DNA from: Platerodrilus igneus
Lineage: Eukaryota > Arthropoda > Insecta > Coleoptera > Lycidae
DNA length: 64,000 nucleotides
Assembly: GCA_036346225.1 (NCBI GenBank)
Contig: JARFIW010001480.1
Coordinates: 12,493,001 to 12,557,000 of the forward strand
Direction: 5' to 3'
Under the pieces are notes generated by a model that saw only the letters and a program-made list of their open reading frames with translations, had not been told where the DNA came from and did no database searches. A program made the position numbers and the translations under genes. Every line of letters starts with the position of its first letter. Position 1 is the stretch's first letter. Below are positions 1 to 11,449 of this stretch, in pieces.

Positions 1-264
1 CTGATACATGCCTGTAAAGTTGGCATAACATTTTTAAAATTTTTAAAAAGTTATAGCTCCAGTAGCGCTTTTTATAGTTTTGGGGTTCCTGATAGCAAAT
101 AAAAAGAGTTCCGCACTCTTAATATCAAAGATGAAATTGAAAATATATTGTGCGAACGCCGCCATGCTAGCCAGAACATTCCCCTCTAAACTAAAGAAAA
201 CAATAAATATTACAACTTCTAACTAGGGTTCCCATCAGCTCTATTACAGTTCCATATTCGAATA
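1..264. other. Flanking DNA, nothing recognised
   Basis: AT-rich sequence upstream of the mariner element. I see no supported gene, RNA or repeat here. Confidence 0.5.
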
Positions 265-266
265 TA

Positions 267-1185
267 CGAGGGCCATTTTTTTCAACCTCCGATCGCTCCG
301 TGCAGACGCTACGCGGGTAGCAAACAGCGGGCATGCGCTGAAGACGACTGCGCAGCTCTTGCACTACACACTTCGCCATTGTTGACATTCAGGCGTCAGT
401 CGGCATTGTGCTACAGCCACGTAAACATGTCCGCTATTATTGATGCTCCCGCCAAGTGTTAAGTGCGAAGTGTGATTCGTTTTCTACAGGCTGAAGTCCA
501 TAGTGCTGCAGAAATCCATTGAAAAATGAGCCGTGTGTCTGGGGAAAACTTCATGAGTGATGGTGTCGTGCGTGAATGGTGTCAAAACCAAAGAAATTCA
601 AACAAACCTTCAACAACAGAAAGACCATGGCTACTGTGTTTTGGGACCAACAAGGTATGTTGCTTGTGGAGTTTATGGAGCCCGGAACCAAAATCACTGC
701 AGCTGTTTATTGTGAAACTTTACGACGGTTGCGTAGAGCCAATCAGAACAAACGAAGAGGAAAGCTGACCGCTGGAGTTGTTCTGATTCACGACAATGCC
801 CGTCCACACACTGCTGGAGCAACTCAACGGCTTCTCGAACAATTTGGATGGAACATTTTCGATCATCCGCCATACAGTCCTGACTTAGCACCAAGCGATT
901 TTCATCTTTTTCCTGACCTGAAAACGTGGCTTGGTGGGAAGCGCTTTCAAACCAATGAAGACCTTCAAACCAACGTCAAGCACTACTTGAATTCATTGGC
1001 GGCAACTTTCTTTGAACAGGGTATTGAAAAGCTTGTCCACATATATGACAAATGTCTTAATCTCTTCGGTGATTATGTCGAATAGTAACCGTAAGTGTAC
1101 CAATCTTTTGGTAGTAAAATTATTGTTTTATATGAACTTGTCTTTTATTTATAGCCTATCGGAGGTTGAAAAAAAATGGCCTTCG
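267..1185 (+). mobile_element. mariner (DD34D) element, internally deleted
   Basis: The ends are near-perfect inverted repeats: the left end reads CGAGGGCCATTTTTTTCAAC and the right end is its complement with one or two changes, covering about 28 bp. TA dinucleotides at 265-266 and 1186-1187 fit the TA target duplication of the Tc1/mariner group. The element is about 920 bp, against roughly 1.3 kb for a complete mariner, and the missing part is internal (see the transposase entry). It may still have been mobilised in trans because both ends survive. Confidence 0.93.
427..1085 (+). pseudogene. mariner transposase, 5' end fused to C-terminal half by internal deletion
   Basis: An ATG at 427 opens a frame resembling the mariner N-terminal helix-turn-helix, beginning MSAIIDAPAK, but it meets in-frame stops at about 460 and 520. 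From about 576 a second frame of 169 residues gives the C-terminal catalytic part: KPKKFKQT, MATVFWDQQG, VLIHDNARPH and YSPDLAPSDFHLF. The Asp of HDN and the Asp of APSD are separated by 34 residues, as in the DD34D family, and the frame ends normally near GDYVE. The section with the first catalytic Asp (usually GDETW) and most of the DNA-binding region is missing, so no active enzyme can be made. Transposase cuts and joins DNA at the inverted repeats in the nucleus. Confidence 0.9.
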
Positions 1186-1235
1186 TATTTAAAATAAAGA
1201 AATTGCAAGAATTGTGTTATTTATATGAACAACGT

Positions 1236-1490
1236 ATTTTGTACCTAGCACGACACTCGGTGAAAAAGTGTTCTTTTAATACGTTCTCACATTATTTGCG
1301 GGGTGGGTCGCGGTTTTTAATGAATGCTTAATAAGCACAGTCACTTTAGGCAGAATTTCGACGGCTTTTATTAAATTATTTTTTACTTTTGACGCCAACA
1401 GGGCACTCAATAAATGTCGTCTTGCTGATCATTTCCCGCATTTTTTTGCGAAGTGCATAGATAATTCCCGATAAGTTCTAATACGTGCTA
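1236..1490 (-). repeat. Fragment of a BEL-associated LTR-like repeat
   Basis: The complement of this stretch matches the plus strand at about 17740-18000, next to the BEL/Pao remnant. Shared blocks include CTTATCGGGAATTATC versus CTTACCGAGAATTATC, a GCAAAAAATGCGGGAAAT type block, and TTTTCACCGAGTGTCGTGCT versus TTTTCACCGAGTGCCGTGCT. It has no coding capacity. It is either a decayed solo LTR or a piece of one. Confidence 0.6.
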
Positions 1491-1546
1491 TCGTTTTTAA
1501 GCAGATTTTGGACGACTACCTGTTATTGTTTGTATGTAACGCGCGT

Positions 1547-2080
1547 TACGTTTCGAGTCTTGGGAGCGGTGTTTTTAAAAACTTCTTTCAAAACTTTGAA
1601 ACAAAATTTATTTATTAAACAGATGTTAATATGGAATTTTGACAAACTTAATTTAAAATACTCTAAGTCGAAAATTAATTAATATTTGAACTAATATGAG
1701 TGAGTAGCCTAAGCAAACTGCCATGTTAAAGCTGAAATACTTAAGACTGACTGTCTTAGGGCTTCCGGGGTATTTATTTTGTCCCTGCCCTTCACATGTC
1801 TGTGGAAACTTGCAAAGCTCATGTCTGCTTATTTCTTAATTATATCCATTATACAATATAACAATCTTAATTTTTAAGTAATCGCGGTTTCTTAACCGTC
1901 TGTGACCTTCTACCTGCAGTATCACGTACTGTCTGGAATACAATGTATTGCATCCGTTCTCACAACTTGCTTGTGACTTTTAATAACCTTTCTGTATTTA
2001 TCCTTGAATTGCATTGTTGCATTTGACTTAATAATTTCTTTAACAATTTCTAATAATTTCTATTTTGTTATACATACATA
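1547..2080 (-). mobile_element. Solo LTR of the errantivirus-like family, inverted
   Basis: The complement matches both LTRs of the element at 46314-55241 over almost the whole length. It shares the TATGTAT start, the block around GATACTGCAGGT and CACAGACGGTTAAGAAA, a TATA-like AAATAAATACCCC, a TCAGTC initiator-like motif, AATAAATAAA and the end CGAAACGTA. No internal sequence adjoins it, so it is a solo LTR left by LTR-LTR recombination. It directly abuts the start of RTE copy A at 2081, so it may have inserted in the 5' part of that RTE. A clear target duplication is not visible. Confidence 0.9.
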
Positions 2081-2386
2081 GATTGGCCATTTCAAATGTA
2101 CCTACACATTTCCGAAGTTCTAAATTACTAGAACAGGTGAAATGGCTTGCGGATTCTAATGAGCTAAAGAGCCAAACTACAGGTCCAACCAAAGTAGTAG
2201 GGTCGTTAGTGAGAAACCAGACTAAGACAGTTCCCCGAAAGAGGGCAGCGGCTCTTTCGGTACTTAGATTGGCAGAGACCATAGGGGTCGGTATGGCAGT
2301 CTAAGACACACTACCGCGATGTGGAAGGCAACGGGAAACCACCACATTATCTTCCAAGTACACAGCGTACTTAAATTGTTACATAC

Positions 2387-3283
2387 ATGATGGCATTCTC
2401 TGGGGTAAAAGATTCCGGAGTTAAAATAGTCCCCCATTCGGATCTCCGGGAAGGTACTACTTCGGAGGATGCGATCGGAAAGTTAAAAATAAGAGTAGGG
2501 AACATTCTGCAAGTCGGAGCGTGGAATGTTAGAAGTATGAAGCAAGTAGGTAAGCTAGAGAACCTAAAAATCGAAATGAATAGGTTATCACTAGACATAG
2601 TAGGGATCAGCGAAGTTCGGTGGCCAGAGGCGGGGGATTTTTGGAGTGGAGACTTTAGGGTAATTCATACAGAAGCAGAGGAAGGAAATCTGGGTGTGGG
2701 AATAGTTATGCGGAAAAAGATAGGATACTGTGTAGAAAATTACTTACAAAGGAACGAAAGAGTACTCATGGTTAGATTAGAATCTAAACCGGTAAACACA
2801 GTAATAATACAAGTATGCATGCCCACCTCTAGCTACAGTGACGAAGAGGTAGAAGCCATCTACAAAGATATCGAAGACATATTAAGATACGTAAAACGAC
2901 ATGAAAGTTTAATAATTACGGGGGATTTTAATGCCGTGGTAGGTGAGGGTAGGGAAGTAGCGGTAGTAGGTTTATTTAGTTTAGGCACAAGAAACGACAG
3001 GGGAAATAAGCTGGTAGAATTTTGCGACAAGAACAATTTAATCATCACAAACACATTATTTCAACATCATGCTAGAAGACTATATAAGTGGAAGATGTCA
3101 GGAGATATAGAAAGATATCAAATAGATTACATTCTTGTTAGACAACGGTTTAGGAATCAAATAAAAAACTGTAGAAGCTACCCAGAAGCTGATATAGATA
3201 CTGACCTCAACAACGTACTTATAAAGGCCGCACTTAAATTTAAGAATGTGAAAAAAAGAAACGGAAAAGGCACTTGGACTTAG
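2387..3283 (+). pseudogene. RTE endonuclease domain
   Basis: The 298-residue frame contains an exonuclease/endonuclease/phosphatase (AP-like) fold as in RTE elements: GAWNVRSMKQVGKLENL at the start, catalytic Glu in GISEVRWPE, ITGDFNAVVG with Asp and Asn, RNDRGNKLVEF, and IDYILV. This enzyme nicks target DNA to prime reverse transcription. Near the end, where the family usually has a Ser/Thr-Asp-His motif, the frame reads DTDLNNVL, so the catalytic His seems lost to a small change. The frame ends at 3283 in KGTWT and the reading continues in other frames, so the polyprotein is broken here. Confidence 0.88.
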
Positions 3284-5353
3284 AGAAACTAAAAGATAAA
3301 GATATTCAAGAAAGATTCGAAAAAAGGTCAAATGAATTGCTCAAAGATATCGGGAAAATATCTGATACTAAGGAAGTAGAAACAGAATGGAATAACATTA
3401 AAGCCAGCCTAGACATGGTGGTCAGAGATATTTTGGGGTATACACAAAAAGAGAATAAGGAACCATGAATAACAAAGGATATCCTGAAGTTAATACAAGA
3501 AAGACAAGAATACAAAAATAAATCAGACGAAACGGGAAAACAAAAGTACAAAGCTATAAAATGGGAAATTATTAGAAAATGCAGGAAAACTAAAGAACAA
3601 TGGATTGATGAAAAGTGCAAAGAGGTACAAACGAAGATGGAAATAGGAAAAACAGACGGAGCATACAAATTAATTAGAATGAATTTTAGGGATATAAAAC
3701 CGTATAGCAAAAATATAAGAAACGCACAAGGAAACGTCATCGTAGAAAACGTAGAGAAAGTGGGTAGATGGCAAGAATGTTTAGGGAATTTTTATGCAGG
3801 AGAGGAACTAACTGCCTTAGAACAGGAATCAGACATTGAAAATGATGACTTGGGATATCCTGTACTTAGAGCTCATCTCTGAATTAGCATTAAAGAGTCT
3901 GAAAAATGGTAAGGCGCCGGGTACAGATAAGGTGCAAGCACAAACTCTAAAAGCCGCTGGACAAGCAGTAACAGAACGTCTCTTCCAACTTGTAAGCTAT
4001 ATGTATGAGACAGGCGAGATACCCAAAGATTTCAAACGTAGCATCATAGTAACTATACCAAAAAAGAAAAGCGCGGATTGTTGTGAAAATTTTCGAACAA
4101 TAAGTTTGACAACACACGTGTCAAAAATATTAACTAGAATTGTACAAAGACGAATGGAAAAACGAGCTGAAGAAATACTAGGAGAAGATCAATTTGGGTT
4201 TAGGCGAAACAAAGGAACACGGAAGGCTATTTTAGCTCTGAGAGTGATAACGGAGAAAACGATAGAAAAGGAGAAAGCTTGTATATAGGGTTTGTAGATC
4301 TGGAAAAAGCATTCGACAATGTAAAATGGAAAAAAATGTTTAAAATACTCAAAAAGATTGGAATGAGTTATAGGGATAAACGAATAGTACATAGCTTATA
4401 CAAAGAGCAAACAGTAGTAATAAAATTAGAGCAGGAACGTAGAAAAGTAAACATTAGGAAAGGGGTGAGACAGGGATGTTCCCTATCCCCATTAATTTTT
4501 AACTTGTACATAGAAGAGGCAATGAATACTCTCAAATGCAGGAAGACATTTGGAATTACTATGCAGGGACAAAAAATTGATATGCTTAGATTTGTAGATG
4601 ATATAGCTGTATTAGCGTCTAGCAAAGACGAGTTAGAAACTGCTCTTAATAAAATGGAAACGGTTCTAACAGAGAGATACGGTGTGAAAATTAACAAAAC
4701 TAAAACTAAAGTTCTAGTATGCCAAGTTGGGGATAATAAATCAAAACAAGGATACAAGTATGTAACACGAACTTACAAGAGGTTAAGTTTTTCTGCTACC
4801 GAGGAAGCCAAATAACGCAAGATGGGAAAAGCACAAAAGATATAAAACAAAGATTAGCACAAAGTCGTGCTACATTTAACAAGAAAAAGCAACTACTGTG
4901 CTTAAAGACCACAAACATAGAAACAAGAAAAAGATTGCTTAAAACATATGTGTGGAGCACAGCACTGTACGGCTGTGAAACCTGGACAGTAGGAGAAGCA
5001 GACAAGAAAAAGGTAGAAGCCTTTGAAATGTGGTGCTACAGACGTATGATGAAGATATTATAGACGAACTTAAGAACGAAAAGGTACTAAAAATAGTAGA
5101 GGAAGAAAGAAATATGTGGAAAACGGCAAAAAAGAGGAGAGATAGGATGATAGACCACATACTACGGCATGAGCGAATAGTGCGGAATATATTAGGAGCA
5201 GAGATAGGAAAAAAGAGAAGAAGATGCAGACCTAGGTTAGACCACTGCACACAGATAGTAAAAGATGTAGGCTGTAGGGGTTTCAGGAAAATGTGTAGGC
5301 TAGCCCAGAATAGAAATCAATGGAGATACGCATCCAACCAATCCCAAGATGCA
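3274..5353 (+). pseudogene. RTE reverse transcriptase and C-terminal region, frameshifted
   Basis: Pieces in several frames together cover the RTE polymerase. Visible motifs in order: SLKNGKAPGTDKVQAQ (about 3900), FGFRRNKGTRKAI (about 4195), DLEKAFDNVKW with the first catalytic Asp (about 4300), RQGCSLSPLIFNLY (about 4470), and FVDDIAVLASS (about 4590), where the usual FADD catalytic box is FVDD. A one-base shift separates the frames near 4270. The C-terminal part carries a CETWT-type block (about 4980), DRMIDHILRHERIVRNIL and a CRLAQNRNQWRYASNQ block ending at 5353. The enzyme copied its own RNA at the nicked target; this copy cannot. Confidence 0.88.
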
Positions 5354-5379
5354 TAAGCTAATGATGAAAAAATAACTAT

Positions 5380-6420
5380 GCTTAAACATGATGATTATTA
5401 TAAGTAACTACAAGAATTGGTTGAGCAATATTCTCGAATAATATTAAGTGTGTAAAAGGATTTACTGGAAAACCATTATTTCGGCAAATGTCTAAGTGTT
5501 GGGGGATCTTAGTAGCCACAGGTTGCTTAACCCCCTTTACTAAATCTCGGTGAAATAGGGCAAAAAATTAGAAAACAATAGAAGGGGAACGAGCTGTATA
5601 CACATGCTGTGTGAGAATTTCACGGAACTATGCAGGCTAGCTCAGAATATAAATAAGTGCAGGTACGTGTCCAACCAGTTTTGAGACGGAAAACCGAATG
5701 ATGAAAAGTAGGCGCAGATAAATCTGATGATTAGTATAAACAACTAGTTGTTGGTTGCGAAATATCTGCAACTAATGTTGACTGTGCAAAAAGATATATT
5801 GGAAAATATATTAAATCGGTAAATGGTTAAGTGTTGGGGGAACTTGGCAGCCACAGGTTGCTTACCTCCCTTCACAACCACTGGAGGTCGGAGAAATAGG
5901 GTATATAATTGTAAAACAATAGAAGGTGACCGAACGGCATCTAACAAGAAGGAACAGCGCCTATGAGGAAAAACAACATAGAACAAGAAGAAAATTTGTG
6001 AAATCATATGTGTGGAGCACGGCACAGTATGCCTATGAAATACGGTCAGTCTGAAACGCAGACAGAAAAACGGTAGCAGCCTTTTGAAATGCTGTGCTTC
6101 AGATGTATGAGGACGATAGCATGGGCATACAAAGATAATAACAAATAGGTTATAGAAATAGTAAGGGAACAAGGATATCTGGGGAAAAAGATAAGAGAAA
6201 TAGAAGGGCAGAATACGTTCTAAGGGATTTTTTGGGAATCGTATGGGATATATTACAAACAGAGATAGGAAAAAAGAGGTTGATGTTGACCTAGATCAGA
6301 TAGTGATAGATGCAGACTGTGCAAATTTCAGGGAAATCTATAGGTTAGTTCAGAATAGGAAACAATGATGGTACCTGTCTAACCAGTTCCAGGACTGAAG
6401 ACCTAATGATGACGACATAG
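5380..6420 (+). repeat. Tandem degenerate 3' units of RTE copy A
   Basis: Two 3'-UTR units follow the C-terminus. Each has a block like TAAGTGTTGGGGGA, then GCCACAGGTTGCTTA and ACAATAGAAGG (about 5490-5585 and 5830-5930). Between them (5600-5700) is a degenerate copy of the C-terminal coding sequence around CAGGCTAGCTCAGAAT. A longer degenerate C-terminal piece follows (about 5936-6420), containing TATGTGTGGAGCACGGCACA and GTTCCAGGACTGAAGACC. The same order occurs inverted at 57115-58520, so this arrangement probably existed in a source copy. Confidence 0.75.
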
Positions 6421-8183
6421 ATTGGGAGATAAATAGCTCGCGTTATGTTACGCTAACAAAAAATTAGAATGAAATGGACAAACTTGTTGTTGAAGAATTT
6501 TGTATAATTTAAATCTTCATGTAGAAAGTGTTCTAAACAGGACTTGCAATCAAATCCGTATTCGTATTCGAATCATAAACTAAAAAGTACAATGTATTAT
6601 TTCTGTTAGATACATGTTGGAACTCAAATCAACAGTTGTAAATTATTTTTCCCACGACTATTCAGTAATGCATTTATTAGGCATTTAAGAATGGGTTAAT
6701 AATGTGACTTATTATTCTGTAACTGCTTATGAATTCATAATCCAGCACTTTTAACCAATCAGGAATATCCGGGTCGTGGATTATAATCATAATCCACACG
6801 TCTGACCAATCAGTAGAAACCATCATTTTTCATGATCCGCGAGATGTAGTTTTCGTTATCATGCAAAGAAGACTGTTTCACTTTGACAATTAAATTTTTA
6901 ATTGCCAGTGTTTGCGATATTAGTTAAAACGTTTAAAAAATATCTGATATTAAAGATTTGTGTAGTCGTGGAAAAATTATAGTATTCTACTCGCGAGTTA
7001 TGGTTATTACTCAATGTATGAAATTATATGGCTTCAGATAAAGAAACAAAAAAATACACCTACATAAGTTACACGGTATGATGTACTTTTCGCGTGTCAT
7101 TTGACATATAGTTAACAGCAAAATGGTGCAATAACATGATAGTCACCAACAACATGCGAAGTAGAGAGGGAATTAAAGGACAATAATTACATCCGACTGA
7201 GTTATAACAAGGATTAATTGTGAACCATCAATATAGTAACATTAAGATGTAGAGATACGCATAAACAGAACAGGAGCTTCGGGGTTATTTCAATGAGAGT
7301 TTTTATATGAGTGTTTGAAATAATGTTCGTTTCGAAGTATGACTAAAGGTACAGACGCTCTAAGAAAGATTTGATGGCGATTCCGAAGGGAAATGACGCG
7401 ACATGTAAAACGAAAAATACATCTGCAAATGGCAGTGTGATTTCATAAACACGCGTGCGGATATAATATCGTAAAAATCATTTAAAATCAAAGGGTAAGA
7501 CCTGGTAAGTCGGTTCTCCATTAAATTGGAATTTTGTGGCTTGTATAGTGCAAGGTGGCATTCTGTGTTAGAAAATTGAAAGTATGATTGTAAACAACAT
7601 TGGTGTTCTAGAATATCCTCAAATTACGCGGCGAGTAGATAGCTTGTACGTTTAAAAATTTTAATTATGAATTTATGACTTAAAATGCTTAATGGTTGCT
7701 ATTTATGTTGTAACGTAAAACAAATCCATAACTTGCTATACAATGCAAATTTTTAACATTTGATAATTATTGAAACATTGCAAAAAAAAATTAAAAGTAT
7801 AAGCTGTCATTACAACAATTTTCAGTTTTGTAATAAAATGCTATAACACTCTAAAGGTGCATAATACAACAATTAATTAAATATTTGTATGCATCAATTA
7901 ATTGATTAAATAAAACATCCAATAGATAAAGTAATATACGATGAAAAATTTTATGAAACTTTTGCCTGAGATAGTTTAACCTTGTATTTTAATTTTACTA
8001 ACATTTAAGAGATTCAATAAATGTAGCTTAGATAATGGCGTTATTATAATTATGCATTTTTAATTATATTTTTTTATCAGCAGTTTAATAAAACAAACTA
8101 TAATTTAAAGAGAATTTTTAACTTCTTTGACAAGTCTGTCAAACTAGAACAGAAATAGAACATACCTGTGTGTATAGGATAAT
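6421..8183. other. Non-coding interval with one hairpin
   Basis: No gene is seen. It holds a hairpin near 6758-6822, with perfect arms GTGGATTAT and ATAATCCAC around four bases and outer CCAATCAG repeats. It also holds a block at about 7160-7195 (GACAATAATTACATCCGACT) resembling one at 36727-36755. The rest is AT-rich and unassigned. Confidence 0.5.
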
Positions 8184-10021
8184 TGTTATGTACGTAATTC
8201 GTGGCAGTCCCTGTTCGGGCGCCAAAGTTATGCTACGTTGGCTCGTAGCCGTGCGTAACACAAAGATAGTCAAGGAATGACCCGGGCTCAATCGGAGATT
8301 AGGGGGGTTGTAGAAAGCAGACTAACATATAATTTATACGGCGGTAAGGAGTTAGTGACAATACCTGCAAGAAAAATAGTTAAGCAAACCTGAAAAAAAA
8401 AGAATAAGCATAGCAGCAGTGATAAGTCTAAATTATTCAGTACTTAGTAGAATGTAAATAAAACTGTCTAGATAAACTATATAATATAACAACGGTAAAA
8501 GCAATATAAAATTTTTTAGTACAAAGTGAGATACTATTGGGGAGTAGCAGAAACGTTTCCTCACACACCAATTAAACATAAATCAGACAAAATGTTAACA
8601 AAAGATAAATAGATTAGACACAATTGGTATGAGTAATTCAGTAGTATTGACTGTTCTTTCTTTCTTTTTTTTCTTATGTTTTAAAATAGCATGCAAGTCT
8701 ACTGTAATAGGTATCAGAACGACAAAGATATGGCAAAGCAACGGATAGATATTTAAAGTAATGACAAATAGAAAATAGTTCAACTTACAAAATGTCCTTC
8801 AGTAACGCTTCCTTACAATTGAAGTGTGGGATTCACGATGTCCTGCACTAACGAAGCACTTCACCCTTGACTGTGGGGGTGTTGATGGAATTTCTTACAC
8901 TTTACACTAATCACTAATCGCTGGTGTTAGCAGCAGACCTTATCACGCGTCGGAACTATGTAGCCGTGATAAATTTCTTGGTAATTCTATTTCCTAAGAC
9001 AATAAGTTCGAAATATTCTGTAGCACTAGTTTACTTTCAACTGGGACCAAATGTATGTTATTTTCGTAAACATCCCAAAAAACAGTGAGAAACTTCAACC
9101 ACTACCTTTGTAAACCGGTAATCTGTTATATTCCGCAAATAACGAAATTTGCGCAAGCAATGATCTATTTTAGATTCTTTGTTGTTAGAAAATTCAGAAA
9201 CTACAATATCACTGTATTTAAATAATCCAAAGTATGCACTAATCTGATGAAACAAAGGGACACTAGACTAGATCGCACACACATTAATCCTAAAGAAAGA
9301 ATCGGTCAGTTTAGCAAGTTCTACGACTATTATTTCACAAGACAAACAACTAAAAACCACAAATTAGTAAAGTACGCGTATTACTCAGTCAATGTTCCGT
9401 AAAACGCACGACAAGTTCCACTACCCTTATCTCCCACATAAAAGCAACAAAAAAGACAGTTAGCAATGCAACGCGTATCAATAAAACCATCCGTCACTGA
9501 CCTTACCACAACACTTGTGGTCAACCAAACACGTTACATATAAAACATACTTCCTTCAAATGTAATCAGAACTACACTGCTACAGTTAATATACGACTTC
9601 CAATTCACAAGAAAACAACTAAAATCGCGCCGTGCTTGTACATGAACAATTCGAAAAATTTATACCTCATTAATTCTCACTATTGTCAAAGCAAAGAGCA
9701 ACAGTACTTTCCAACGTAATTAATTTATCGGAACCAAGAGCAAACTAGAACTCTGCCCTCTAATCTGTTTATTTAAACTCGTTGTTATTACCGCTTATCG
9801 CCTATTATCTAGACTTGTATATTCACATAAGGAACAAAATTTATACGACGGCCAGACAAGAACAATGCAATCTATAATTAATGAAAATCAAGCTTCAATT
9901 AATCTACTTTTAATTAATACACGCGAGTTAAATTGCATACAAATCTGAAAACTATTCGGAAGTATTTACTAATTGGTTAAAAAAAGCGTAATATGTTAAG
10001 CTATTAAAAATGCCCGTTACA
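8184..10021 (-). mobile_element. Long solo-LTR-like element, copy 1
   Basis: The 1838-bp unit has TG...CA ends (plus-strand TGTTATGTACG to CCCGTTACA) and is flanked by TAAT at 8180-8183 and 10022-10025, a 4-bp target duplication. It is homologous over most of its length to 59174-61084, for example around GGGGAGTAGCAGAAACG and CACTTCACCCTTGACTGTG. It has no coding capacity. I place it on the minus strand because a primer-binding-site-like sequence near its low-coordinate end reads correctly on that strand. The retroelement family is not certain; gypsy-type elements using tRNA-Lys are one possibility. Confidence 0.75.
8207..8224 (-). promoter_or_regulatory. tRNA-Lys(UUU)-type primer binding site
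   Basis: The minus strand reads TGGCGCCCGAACAGGGAC, complementary to the 18 terminal bases (with CCA) of tRNA-Lys(UUU) as I know that tRNA. In LTR retroelements this site follows the 5' LTR and primes minus-strand DNA. Here only about 23 bp follow it before the element's end, so it lies inside the inserted unit. Confidence 0.8.
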
Positions 10022-10025
10022 TAAT

Positions 10026-11429
10026 GATTTGGTAATATAAGTTATATTTTCTTACTTTTTATCAGGTAACAAACAACGGAGTTCTTGAAGTAGAAACACG
10101 TGATCTTCTAACCAAAAAATATCAGCTGATAGAATTGGTTGTTCCTTCATCATTTGTTTAAAAGTAAAGAAACGTACACCAAGATTGCATTCCAAATTAT
10201 AGATATAAAACTTCTTTGCAGGTATTTGATCCAAGAAAATTTAGGTATAAAGTAAAAGTAGATTTATGAATTTAGATAATTACGCCGGCACTTTGAATTG
10301 TATACTTAATTTAATTATTAAATCAGGTATCCCTAAAATCGACCCAAAAATAATTAGTATTAGGTATATAATGGCGGCGTGTTTCAACGAAAACAGAAAT
10401 TAAATCTGTTTGCATCTTACCATCTTTTCAATTAAAATGGGTTCCTGCAGCACGGTGTGAAGAAAATGTTTCATAGAGAAATCCTATGAACTTATTTTGT
10501 AAGGAACTATTAAATACATTTTAGAAAACACATACCTTAAATTGGTCCATAATTGGAAATTTACGACAGACAAAATTACTGCTGGATCATTGAAAATCAG
10601 AGAATCAAATGGACAATTTAACAGCCGGTCAACAAACAGGTGAATGACAAGATAATGCCAAAAGCGATAAATAAGACTGGAGTTATAAATTGAAGAGACA
10701 GGATTCGAATTTACACAAGTTATGCAAATGGTAACATAACTTCTAATGAACAAAAGTAACACTTTATAAATACGTATTTATATGCGATTTATGTATTTTA
10801 AAGAGAAAGAAAATTATTCAAAATTGTTAAATAAACCATAAATTGTTTTAGAAAAATAAGACTTGTTTATTTTAAAACATTACAAATGTATGTAATAAAA
10901 TAAACTCAAATCAGAAGTAAATAACCATAGTGAAACTGATAGGTTATTTAGCTGAAACATGGAAATATGCCTCAGCCAAAGTAACATGTTACAATGTAAT
11001 GAGGAATTGATTTAAAGGTAAAAATAACGGAAGGAGTGAATAGTCACTTGAAACGCCAGATTTATTAGTGAAATTTAGGCTAGTAACAGTATAAAAACTA
11101 AGCAATCTTGGGATGGACAATAAAAAGATACAAAAGAAGTTGGGACTTAACTGTTTTTTCTTTATTATAAACATTTCCAATAATTGGGAATTATGAATGT
11201 CTTATAATCAAATAGGAAAGTAGGAAAAAATTTGGGGTGGAGAATAGTTTTGTCAATTGCTTAGATTTAAGTATTTTAAAATTTGTTTTAAGATTTATTT
11301 TAGCAATACCAGGCCAGATTTGAGATTAGGAATTTACTTTTAAGAAAGTATATTTGTATGTGTCTCGAAATAAATTGTGTTAATTGACCTTAAGTTCAGG
11401 TAGATTTTCTTTTAATTTATTTATGAGAA
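10026..11429. other. Non-coding interval, nothing recognised
   Basis: AT-rich sequence with only short chance open frames. I see no element ends, RNA gene or conserved protein block. Confidence 0.4.
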
Positions 11430-11449
11430 AGGCACTTTGACTTTGAGAA

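Larger units (their letters stand above)
2081..6420 (+). mobile_element. RTE-type non-LTR retrotransposon, copy A
   Basis: The order is 5' region, AP-like endonuclease, reverse transcriptase, a C-terminal region of the KxxRRDRMIxHILRH type, and an unusual 3' end made of tandem degenerate copies of the C-terminal and UTR region. The last unit ends near a short ATG-rich tail (CCTAATGATGACGAC), which fits RTE-like elements that end in simple repeats rather than poly(A). Several frameshifts and stops make it inactive. Four further copies or fragments lie in this window. Confidence 0.88.

Noticed and set aside
3306..3740. Minus-strand open frames opposite the RTE and provirus genes
   Set aside because: They mirror real coding frames on the other strand; conserved motifs occur only on the RTE and provirus strands.
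8207..8224. Fragment of a tRNA-Lys gene
   Set aside because: It includes the CCA end, which nuclear tRNA genes normally do not encode, and only the 3' 18 bases are present. A primer binding site on the other strand explains this.
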